Below the pieces are notes generated by a model. That model worked only from the letters and a program-made list of their open reading frames with translations. It did no database searches and was not told the origin of the DNA. Positions 1-8,401 of a DNA stretch of 64,000 nucleotides are shown one piece after another. This DNA is from Mercurialis annua. Lineage: Eukaryota; Streptophyta; Magnoliopsida; Malpighiales; Euphorbiaceae. Position 1 is the stretch's first letter. The number at the start of each line of letters is the position of its first letter. The stretch is taken from assembly GCF_937616625.2 (NCBI RefSeq), contig NC_065576.1:28083128-28147127 (forward strand). The letters run 5' to 3'. Made by a program: the position numbers and the translations under genes.

Positions 1-1704
1 TTAATTCGCTAAAAAGGCGAAACGTTTGGATTTGTTTCGTAACGTTTGTAAACGTTTTTCTTAAATTGCTAAAAAGGTGAAAGACTTGAATTTGTTTCGT
101 AACTTTTGTAAACGTTTGGTTTTATTTCATAACGTTTGTAAACATTCGGCTTAAATCGCTATAAAGGTGAAACTTTTGGATTTGTTTTGTAACGTTTGTA
201 AACGTTTGGCTTAAATCGCTAAAAAGGTGAAATGTTCGGATTTGCTTCGTAACGTTTGTAAACATTTGGCTTCAATCGCTAAAAAGGAGAAACATTTGGA
301 TTTTTTTCGTAACATTTGTAAACGTTTTGCATAAATCGCTAAAAAGATAAAAAGATTGGATTTGTTTCGTAATGTTTGTAAACGTTTATCTTAAATATTT
401 CGATTTGTTTCGTACAGTTTGTATTTGGATTTGTTTCGTACCATTTATAAACGTTTGGTTTAAATTACTAAAAAGGTGAAATTCTTGGATTTGTTTCAGA
501 ACGTTTGTAAACATTTGGCTTAAATTGCTAAAAAGGTGAAACACTTGGATTTGGTTCGTAAAGTTTGTAAATATTTGGCTTAAATTGCAAAAAAGGTGAA
601 ACACTTGGATTTGTTTCGTTACGTTTGTAAACGTTTGGCTTAAATTGCTAAAAGGGTGAAACGCTTGGCTTTTATTTCGTAACATTTGTAAACGTTTGGC
701 TTAAATTGCTAAAAATGTGAAACGTTTAGATTTGTTTCGTAACGTTTGTAAACGTTTGGCTTCAATCGCTAAAAAGGTGAAACGTTAGGATTTGTTTCGT
801 AACGTTTGTAAACGTTTGGCATAAATCGCTAAAAAGGTGAAGCATTTGGATTTGTTTAGTAACGTTTTATACGTTTGTCTTAAATCGCTAAAATGGGGAA
901 ACGTTTGGATTTGATTCGTAACATTTGTAAACGGTTGGTTTAAATCGCTAAAAAGGTGAAGCGTCTGGTTTTGTTTCGCAACGTTTGTAAACGTTCGGCT
1001 TAAATCTCTAAAAAGGTGAAACGTTCGGATTTGTTTCTTAACGTTTGTAAACGTTTGGCTTAAATTGCAACAAAGTTAAAACACTTTGATAAATTGCTAA
1101 AAAGGTGAAACGCTTGGATTAGTTTCGGAACATTTGTAAACGTTTGGCTTAAATTGCGAAAAAGGCGAAACGTTTGGATTTTTTTCGTAACATTTTAAAC
1201 GTTTGGTTTTGTTTCGTAACTTTTTTAAATGTTTGGCTTAAATCTCTTAAAAGGGGAAACGTTTGGATTTGTTTCATAACGTTTGTAAACATTTGGCTTA
1301 CACTGCTAAAAAGGCGAGACGTTTGGATTCGTTTCGTAACGTTTATAAATGTTTGGCTTCAATCGCTAAAAAGGTGAAACGTTTGAATTTGTTTCGTAAC
1401 GTTTATAAACGTTTGGCTTAAATCTCAAAAAAGGTGAATTGTTAGGATTTGTTTTGTAACGTTTGTAAACCTTTGGATTAAATCGCTAAAAAGGTGAAAC
1501 GTTTGGTTTTGTTTCATAATGTTTGTAAACGTTTGGCTTTAATCGCTAAAAAGGGGAAAAGTTTGGATTTGTTTCGTAACATTTGTAAACGTTTGGCTTA
1601 AATTGCTAAAAAGGCGAAACGTCTTGATTTGTTTCGTAACGTTTGGCTTAAATCGCTAAAAAGGGTAAACGTTTGTATTTGTTTTGTAACGTTTGTAAAC
1701 GTTT

Positions 1705-2182
1705 GGCTTAAATCGCTAAAAACTGAAACGTTTGGATTTGTTTCGTAACGTTTGTAAATGTTTGGCTTAAATTGCTAAAAAGGTGAAACGTTTGGATTTT
1801 TTAATAACGTTTGTAAACGTTTGGCTTAAATTGCTAAAAAGGTGAAACGCTTGGATTTGTTTCGTAACGTTTGTAAATGTTTGACTTAAATTGCTAAAAA
1901 GGTGAAACATTTGGATTTGTTTCATAACCTTTGTAAACGTTTGGCTTAAATCGCTAAAAAACTGAAACGTTTGGATTTGTTTCGTAACGTTTGTAAATGT
2001 TTGGCTTAAATTGCTAAAAAGGTGAAACGTTTGAATTTTTTAATAACGTTTGTAAACGTTTGGCTTAAATTGCTAAAAAGGTGAAACGCTTAGATTTGTT
2101 TCGTAACGTTTGTAAATGTTTGACTTAAATTGCTAAAAAGGTGAAACATTTGGATTTGTTTCATAACCTTTGTAAACGTTTG
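1705..2182. repeat. 239-bp local tandem duplication (4 monomers)
   Basis: Two adjacent, almost identical 239-bp segments. Landmarks recur exactly 239 bp apart: ACTGAAACG at 1722 and 1961, TTTAATAACG near 1800 and 2039, and CATAACC at 1923 and 2162. I see only two or three substitutions and a one-base A-run difference between the copies. The pair is therefore much younger than the surrounding left array. Confidence 0.85.
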
Positions 2183-3714
2183 GCTTAAATCGCTAAAAAG
2201 GTGAAACGTTTGGATTTATTTTGTAACGTTTGTAAATATTTGGCTTAAATCGCTAAAAAAGTAAAACGTTTGGATTTGTTTCATAACGTTACTTCAATAG
2301 CTAAATAGGTGAAACATTTGGATTTATTTCGTAACGTTTGTCAACGTTTGGCATAAATCGCTAAAACGGTGAAATGCTTGAATTTGTTTCGTAACATTTT
2401 AAATGCTTGGCTTAATTCGCTAAAATGGGGAAACGTTTGGATTTGTTTCGTAACGTTTGTAAACGTTTGGCTTAAATTGCTAAAAAGGTGAAATGTTTGG
2501 TTTTATTTCGTAACTTTTGTAAACGTTAGGCTAAAACCGCTAAAAAGGTAAAACGTTTGGATTTTTTTTGAAACGTTTGTAAACGTTTGGCTTAAATCGC
2601 TAAAAAGGTGAAACGCTTGGATTTGTTTCATAACGTTTGTAAACGTTTGAATTAAATTACTAAAAAGGTGAAATTCTTGGATTTGTTTTGGAACGTTTGT
2701 AAACGTTGGGCTTAAATTGCTAATTAGATGAAACGCTTGGATTTATTTCGTATCTATATGTTTGGCTCAAATTGCCAAAAAGGTGAAATGCTTGGTTTTG
2801 TTTCATAACGTTTGTAAACGCTTGGCTTAAATCGCTAAAAAGGTGAAACGTTTGGATTTGTTTCGTACCGTTTATAACGTTTGGCTTAAATTTCTAAAAA
2901 GGTGAAACGTTTGGATTTGCTTCGTAACGTTTGTAAACGTTTGGCTTAAATTGCTAAAAAGGTGAAACGCTTGGCTTTGTTTCGTAACGTTTGTAAACGT
3001 TTGGCTTACATTCCTAAAAACGTGAAATGCCTTGATTTGTTTCGTAACGCTTATTAATGTTTGGCTTAAATTGTTAAAGAGGTGACATATTTGGATTTGT
3101 TTCATATCCTTTGTAAACGTTAGGCATAAATTTCTAAATAGGTGAAACGCTTGGATTTATTTCGTAACGTTTCTAAACGTTTGGCTTAAATTGCTAAAAG
3201 GGGAAACGTTTGGTTTTGCTTCGTAACATTTGTAAAGGTTTGGCTTAAATCTCTAAAAATTTGAAACTTTTGGATTTGTTTCGTAACGTTTTAAATCGTT
3301 TTATTTCGTAACGTTTGTAAACGTTCGGCTTAGATCGATAAAAGGGGAAACGTTTGGATTTGTTATGTAACGTTTGTAAACGTCTGGCTTAAATCACTAA
3401 AAAGGCGAAACGTTTGGATTTATTTCGTAACGTTTGTAAACGTTAGGCTTAAATCGCTAAAAAGGTGAAACGTTTGGATTTGTTTCGTAACGTTTGTAAA
3501 CGCTTGGCTTAAATCGCTAAAAAGGTGAAATGTTTGGATTTGTTTCATAACGTTTTAAACGTGTGGCTTAAATGGCTAAAATGTTGAAACATTTGGATTT
3601 GTTTCGCAACGTTTGGCATAAATCTCTAAAAAGGTGAAACGTTTGGTTTTGTTTCGTAACGTTTGTAAACGTTCGACTTAATTCGCTAAAAAGGCGAAAC
3701 GTTTGGATTTGTTT

Positions 3715-4268
3715 CGTAACGTTTGTAAACGTTTTGCTTAAATTTCTAAAAAGGTGAAAGTCTTGAATTTGTTTCGTAACTTTTGTAAACATTTGGTATT
3801 GTTTCGTAACGTTAGTAAACATTCGGCTTAAATCGCTATAAAGGTGAAACGTTTGGATTTGTTTTGTAACGTTTGTAAACGTTTGGCTTAAATCGCTAAA
3901 AAGGTGAAATGTTCGGATTGGCTTCGTAACGTTTGTAAACGTTTGGCTTCAATCGCTAAAAACAAGAAACATTTTGATTTTTTTCGTAACATTTGTAAAC
4001 GTTTTGCATAAATCGCTAAAAAGATGAAACGTTTGGATTTGTTTTGTAACGTTTTGAACTTTTGGCTAAAATCTCTAAAATGGGGAAACGTTTGGATTTG
4101 TTTCTTAACGTTTGTAAACGTTTGGCCTGGTTTTTTTCCGTAACGTTTGTAAACGTTCGTCGCTGAAAAGGTTAAACATTTGGATTTGTTTCATAACCTT
4201 TGTAAATGTTTGGCTTAAATTGTTAAAGAGGTGAAACGCTTGGATTTGTTTCGTAACGTTTCTAAACG
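3715..4268. repeat. Satellite segment directly repeated on both sides of the retroelement (left copy)
   Basis: These 554 bp correspond to 7843-8401 on the other side of the element. Shared irregular landmarks are a half-length monomer, the CTATAAAGG variant, a TTTTGAACTTTTGG deletion scar, and a GGCCTGGTTTTTT scar (near 4125 and 8261). The left copy ends exactly at the LTR edge. The right copy starts at the truncation point and continues through the uninterrupted version of the insertion site at 8401/8402. By eye the copies differ at roughly 8-10% of bases. A third relative lies at the start of the window (about 40-380). Confidence 0.8.
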
Positions 4269-4860
4269 TGTCACGACCCATTTTCATGAATCGAAACCGG
4301 CGCTAGGGTATGGGTAATGTAGTACCAAAACCCGTAGCTAGCCCTTCAATTAACATATAAACACATAAACCTGCAGAAAACTAATGCTCGGGTGCAACCG
4401 AGACTTCAGCCTAAATCTAGCAGTTATAATATTCAACAATTAATATAACATGCTTATTCAATTACGATTCTAAAATAGATTATCATAAACCAATGTAAAT
4501 AATATAACATGCAAAAGCAATATAACCAGTCGAACCAATCAGACAAAATATATAATAATAATAAAGACGTCTAGTTACTACTGCGGTCTAAGAATAAAAC
4601 AGTTTTACAGTTTATTAAAAATAAAAGGAACCTCCGAGGAAAAGTAAATGCGGAGATCACCAGACTCTCTCAGATCATAACCCTGGGGAAAATTGGGAAA
4701 ACAACGGGGTCAGATATACTGAGATGAGTTTATACCACTATCTACATTTATTAAGTGGAAAACCTTTAAAACCGTTTAAAACATTTAATAACGATATTAC
4801 GAATAATAGTTGGAACCCTAATCCACAATTCTAAATAATAAGCATAATCCAACAGGTCTG

Positions 4861-4979
4861 GTCCCGAGAGCTGAGCTACACCGAGTTACCACTGACCACA
4901 CTTATACCAGAGTCCCGAGAGCTGAGCTACACCGAGTTACTCTACTTGGTCCCGAGAGCTATGCTCACACCGAGTTACC
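4861..4979 (-). repeat. Three dispersed copies of a ~30-bp motif in the LTR
   Basis: A segment beginning GTCCCGAGAGCT and ending CACCGAGTTAC occurs at 4861-4890, 4912-4940 and 4949-4979. The third copy has a small rearrangement (ATGCTCAC in place of GAGCTA). The starts are 51 and 37 bp apart. Function unknown; it could be transcription-factor sites or simple slippage within the LTR. Confidence 0.9.
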
Positions 4980-5638
4980 ACATTTCCATAATTACATTTC
5001 CCAGATCATTACTGGTGCGCACGCAGTCCTAATGATGCCCATTCGGTAGCATGTTCCAACTAGAAGCCATAATATAAAAACAGTTCAAAATATACGTACA
5101 GTATATATATATTTAATATTAAAATAAAAATTTACTTAATAAAGCGGTAAATAGTAAGTACAAACTCACTGCTTGCTAATCCACATGATAACCGGCAAGC
5201 AACTAATCCTGGTTCGCCTCTGAAGCACGAACAGTAGACGGGTCTAGACAAATAAAATAATTATTAAAAACAGACCCTAACTCTAGAGAGTACAATTAAC
5301 ACGTCGGAAATAAACAAGCCAGAACACACACAAAAATACCCATTAGGTAATAAAGCCCAATTAATATAAGTCTATTGAGTTTTCGCTTAAAATTCAATTT
5401 ATAAATATTATTTAATAGTCTCTAAATAATAAATAATTTTCCAAATAGTGGGTTAGCCGAGTTATCATTAGCTAACCTCACTTGTCGGGTGACCCAAGTC
5501 TAACCCGACGCGAGTTTATATTTATAAAGTAATTCCATAAAATAATAAACCATTTTAAAAGCAGAACTCAATAACTTAAATTTTAAGTAACCCAAGTTAC
5601 AACCCAAAAATCTAACCATTTTAAGTTTAATAAAGTTT

Positions 5639-5719
5639 AGGGACTAAATTGTACTTTAGCCAATTAGGGACTAAACTGTACTTTAGCCAACTAGGGTCTA
5701 AATTGTAATTTAGCTAAAT
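5639..5719 (-). repeat. 27-bp tandem repeat, 3 copies, in the LTR
   Basis: Three adjacent 27-bp copies start at 5639, 5666 and 5693. Each begins AGGG(A/T)CTAAA and contains a GTACTTTAGCC-like core; the third copy is the most diverged. In element orientation the copies contain TTTAGTCCCT. Confidence 0.92.
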
Positions 5720-6680
5720 ATACGTCAAAAGATATTCGAAGTCCAATATAATTACCCGAGTAATTATATTAATTAAATTTCTGAATTCACTTCCGTTTAT
5801 AACATTTAATTACAATTCAAAACGAAATCCAAATTATTAGGTAATCTTTAACTTTAAGGATTATTTTGATTTAAACAAAATAAATACATGACTCACATAG
5901 CCAATTGACCATCTTCTCATTTCAAAACACATAAAATCCCCGCCTAAGCCTCCATTCATGCCCTTAACTCAAGTTTCTGAACTCAAAACCCAAACCGAAA
6001 ACATCTTAACGTCAAGAACTATTTACATCAAAATCCTATGGCATGAAATCACTACAAAAACTCAACTTAGGCATCCACCAAATTTTAAAATGTTAACAGT
6101 AAATAGAACTCATAATTGGCAATAACCAATCAAGCAAGAACGATGGTATAACTCATTTCAAAAGCTTAAACTATTAACCCTTAATTATACCCAAAGGATA
6201 TATAGTCATAAACAAGAACATCATGAATCAAAAGAGAAAGGAAACATCGGCAGAAACTCAAGTTATTAAGAACAGTAAAGGCAAAACCAAAAACGGAAAC
6301 CGTACGGCGATTGAAAACGAGGTCGATCACGTATCGTTCAACAAAAACGAGGTGGGGAATCGAAGCTATATGAGTCAGAACGTCTGAGATCAAACGGTTT
6401 TGATTTCGATCAAAAAACGAGCAAGAACGAATCAGAAAACCGAAAGACGTTTCAAACTGAAAACTGAAATTAAAGGAATCATGAAGCTTACCGGAACAGC
6501 AGAGTTTGAGAGAAGATTACGGCTTCGTTTCTAAGCGAAACAACAAAGAAATGGAGGCTAGGGTTTGTTTGCAGCGTGATCTAGGTTTTTAATTTAGAAG
6601 TCGACTTTAAATAACGAAAGGAAGTAGGTCGAAAATGGTTACGAAGTGGGCTGGACGAAAGGGTCGTATGGGGCTGATAT

Positions 6681-6802
6681 GTTCTCGAACGAGAACAGCC
6701 CATTTGGGCTTGGTTCTCGTTCGAGAACCCCTAGTCTCGAACGAGACCAGGCCTGGAAAAATGGATTCTCGTTCGAGAATCCCAATTCTTGAACGGGAAT
6801 TC
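6681..6802 (-). repeat. 52-bp palindromic repeat cluster in LTR U3, five dyads
   Basis: Five dyads with a TTCTCG-NN-CGAGAA core lie at 6681-6696, 6712-6729, 6734-6747, 6765-6780 and 6785-6800 (the last imperfect). Examples are GTTCTCGAACGAGAAC and GGTTCTCGTTCGAGAACC. Their centres are 32, 20, 32 and 20 bp apart, because a 52-bp unit is tandemly repeated about 2.3 times. The central dinucleotide alternates AA and TT. Between dyads lie two more palindromes, AGCCCATTTGGGCT and CCAGGCCTGG. In element orientation the cluster is about 165-285 bp inside the LTR, so within U3, where enhancers usually sit. Confidence 0.93.
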
Positions 6803-6965
6803 AGTAAAATCCTTTTTTTTTCTTTTTTGATTTAAAAATATAAATGGCTGAACCACAACATCAACCCATCACGAACCAACTCGAACCTGACCGTTAACTT
6901 CGATTTTTCTTAAAAACGATCGGAAAATTTGTCGGAAAAATGCTGAACATTTACGGGGTATTACA

Positions 6966-6977
6966 TTCTCCCCAACT
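6966..6977 (-). promoter_or_regulatory. Polypurine tract (plus-strand primer)
   Basis: On the minus strand this reads AGTTGGGGAGAA and directly precedes the LTR start TGTAATA. That is the expected position and composition of the primer for plus-strand DNA synthesis during reverse transcription. It fixes the LTR boundary. Confidence 0.92.
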
Positions 6978-7082
6978 AATTAAAAATTCGTCCTCGAATT
7001 TAACACGATAAGCAATTAACACCAGACAACACGTGACACAAATAAAAATCATAAAAATCACGGAAAATGAAGATATCGTACC
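6978..7082 (-). other. 3' spacer between pol stop and polypurine tract
   Basis: About 105 bp of untranslated element sequence. It holds the near-palindrome TTCGAGGACGAA at 6987-6998 (minus strand), a motif I recall from the 3' end of many plant Ty3/gypsy elements, followed by an AT-rich stretch leading to the polypurine tract. There is no coding content. Confidence 0.8.
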
Positions 7083-7844
7083 TCACAGAAAAAGAAAAGG
7101 AAAGCGATGTCGCATATCCGACTCGGTCTCCCAAGTACACTCCTCTACAAAATGATTGCTCCAGAGAACTATGACCATCAGAATCTCCTTGTTCTGCAAT
7201 TTACGCACTTGCGTATCAACAATCTCAACTGGTTGTTCCTCATAGGACAGCTCCTGGTCAATCTCAACACTCTGAGGCACAATCACGTGCGAAGGATCAG
7301 AAATGCACTTTCTCAACATAGAAACATGAAACACAGGATGTACTAACGACATGTCTGGCGGGAGAACCAGACGATAAGCCACAGCTCCAATCCTCTCTGA
7401 AATCTCATAAGGACCAATATACCTTGGTGCCAACTTTCCCTTGACACCAAAAAGAACCACGCCTTTCATAGGCGAAACCCGAAGAAGCACGAAATCACCA
7501 ACATAAAACTCAATGTCTTTTCCCTTCGGATCAACATAACTCTTATGCCGACTAAAGGCAGTCTCTAACCTCCGTTTGATCAACGGTACCTTCTCTGAGG
7601 TAATCTGAATAATCTCTGCACCGGAGAGTTTACGCTCTCCAACCTCCTCCCAACAGATAGGAGATCTACACTTGCGCCCGTACAAAGCCTCATACGGCGC
7701 CATCTTGATACTCGCGTGGTAACTGTTATTGTAAGAAAACTCAATCAACGGAAAATGAGTATCCCAGCTACCCTTAAAATCGAGAACACACATCCTAAGC
7801 ATATCCTCCAACGTCTAAATAGTCCTTTCAGATTGACCGTTCGT
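7083..7844 (-). pseudogene. 3' end of pol: integrase C-terminus plus chromodomain (broken)
   Basis: A remnant of the Ty3/gypsy polyprotein. Reading from 7844, the frame gives TNGQSERTI, then an in-frame TAG at 7817-7815, then TLEDML and about 240 open codons to TGA at 7085-7083. The glutamate of GQSER corresponds to the third catalytic acidic residue of the DDE integrase core; the two aspartates are lost with the truncation. Counting from the leucine at 7811, the fragment shows the end of the core (EFSYNNSYHASI, 24-35), YEALYGRKCRSP (40-51), the GPY motif (133-135, in RYIGPYEI), FHVSMLRK (161-168), and a chromodomain-like end (about 194-240, with VLWSNHFVEE and TWETESDMRHRFP) that in this family guides integration to heterochromatin. 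TTG at 7811 is not a real start: it is the first codon after the stop. No indel is visible after the stop, so the decay is mild. Confidence 0.93.
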
Positions 7845-8401
7845 AACGTTTGTACATGTTTTGCTTAAATTGCTAAAAAGGTGAAAGACTTGAATTTGTT
7901 TCGTAACTTTTGTAAACGTTTGGTTTTGTTTCGTAACGTTTGTAAACATTCAGCTTAAATCACTATAAAGGTGAAACGTTTGGATTTGTTATGGAACGTT
8001 TGTAAACGTTTGGCTTAAATCGCTAAAAAGGTGAAATGTTCGGATTTGCTTCGTAATGTTTGTAAACGTTTGGCTTCAATCGCTAAAAAGGATAAACATT
8101 TGGATTTTTTTCGTAACATTTGTAAACGTTTTGCATAAATCGCTAAAAAGATGAAACGTTTGGATTTTTTTGTAACGTTTTGAACTTTTGGCTTAAATCT
8201 CGAAAATGGGGAAACGTTTGGATTTGTTTCGTAACGTTTGTAAACGTTTGGCCTGGTTTTTTCCCGTAACGTTTGTAAACGTTCGTCTTAAATCGCTAAA
8301 AAGGTTAAACATTTGGATTTGTTTCGTAACGTTTGTAAATGTTTGGCTTAAATTGCTAAAGAGGTGAAACAATTGGATTTGTTTCGTAACGTTTGTAAAC
8401 G
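7843..8401. repeat. Satellite segment directly repeated on both sides of the retroelement (right copy)
   Basis: This is the counterpart of 3715-4268, carrying the same scars in the same order. It begins exactly where integrase homology ends and runs through the uninterrupted equivalent of the insertion site (8401/8402). It therefore shows what the empty site looks like in a sister higher-order unit. Confidence 0.8.

Larger units (their letters stand above)
1..4268. repeat. 60-bp tandem satellite array, left block
   Basis: About 71 head-to-tail copies of a 60-bp monomer, all in the same orientation. The consensus carries the dyad AACGTTTGTAAACGTT at monomer positions 1-16, an A5 tract near 32-36, a third AACGTTTGG at 41-49, and ends in TTTCGT. 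Monomers differ by point changes, mostly at CpG, and by 1-30-bp deletions. No gene was found: open frames here (such as 386-685, 2872-3105 and 3568-3822 on the minus strand) are read-through of the repeat in its single stop-free frame. The block ends abruptly at the LTR terminus at 4269, after base 14 of a monomer. Copies are more diverged here than in the 14-25 kb region. Confidence 0.97.
4269..6965 (-). mobile_element. 3' LTR, 2,697 bp
   Basis: In element orientation the LTR begins TGTAATACCCCG (at 6965) and ends GGGTCGTGACA (at 4269), giving the expected TG...CA termini. The start directly abuts the polypurine tract, which fixes that boundary. The other boundary is fixed by the sharp change to 60-bp satellite. 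The length is long for an LTR but normal for Tekay/Del elements. There is no convincing coding content: short frames at 6181-6393 and 6635-6835 match nothing I recognise. It contains three clusters of short repeats, listed separately. An AT-alternating tract at 5102-5113 is a possible TATA-like site, but I cannot place the promoter with confidence. Confidence 0.92.
4269..7844 (-). mobile_element. 5'-truncated Ty3/gypsy chromovirus (Tekay/Del-like)
   Basis: Reading on the minus strand, the element keeps the end of pol, a short spacer, the polypurine tract and a complete 3' LTR. The 5' LTR, primer-binding site, gag, protease, reverse transcriptase, RNase H and most of integrase are absent. The truncation falls in integrase, just upstream of GQSERTI, where satellite resumes. 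Placement with Tekay/Del chromoviruses rests on the integrase tail, the GPY motif, the C-terminal chromodomain-like segment and the long LTR. Because the 5' end is missing, no target-site duplication can be confirmed; the five bases before the LTR are AAACG. The element cannot move on its own. Confidence 0.93.

Noticed and set aside
1..4268. CRISPR array
   Set aside because: The repeats are contiguous 60-bp monomers without unique spacers, in plant-type sequence with no cas genes.
4264..4268. AAACG as a confirmed target-site duplication
   Set aside because: The 5' end of the element is missing, so there is no second copy to compare, and AAACG is part of every satellite monomer.
5102..5113. 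TATA box of the LTR promoter
   Set aside because: The AT-alternating run is suggestive, but the LTR is AT-rich and nothing nearby fixes a transcription start.
6181..6393. 70-codon minus-strand frame in the LTR
   Set aside because: Short, no recognisable domain, and inside a non-coding LTR.
6635..6835. 66-codon plus-strand frame in the LTR
   Set aside because: It is created by the palindromic 52-bp repeats and antisense to the element; there is no domain.
7107..7346. 79-codon plus-strand frame
   Set aside because: It lies antisense to the pol remnant, whose family motifs are clear on the minus strand.
3715..8401. Simple clean insertion of the retroelement into the satellite
   Set aside because: The two flanks do not join in register: the left stops at monomer base 14, and the right restarts at bases 58-60 of a segment already present on the left.
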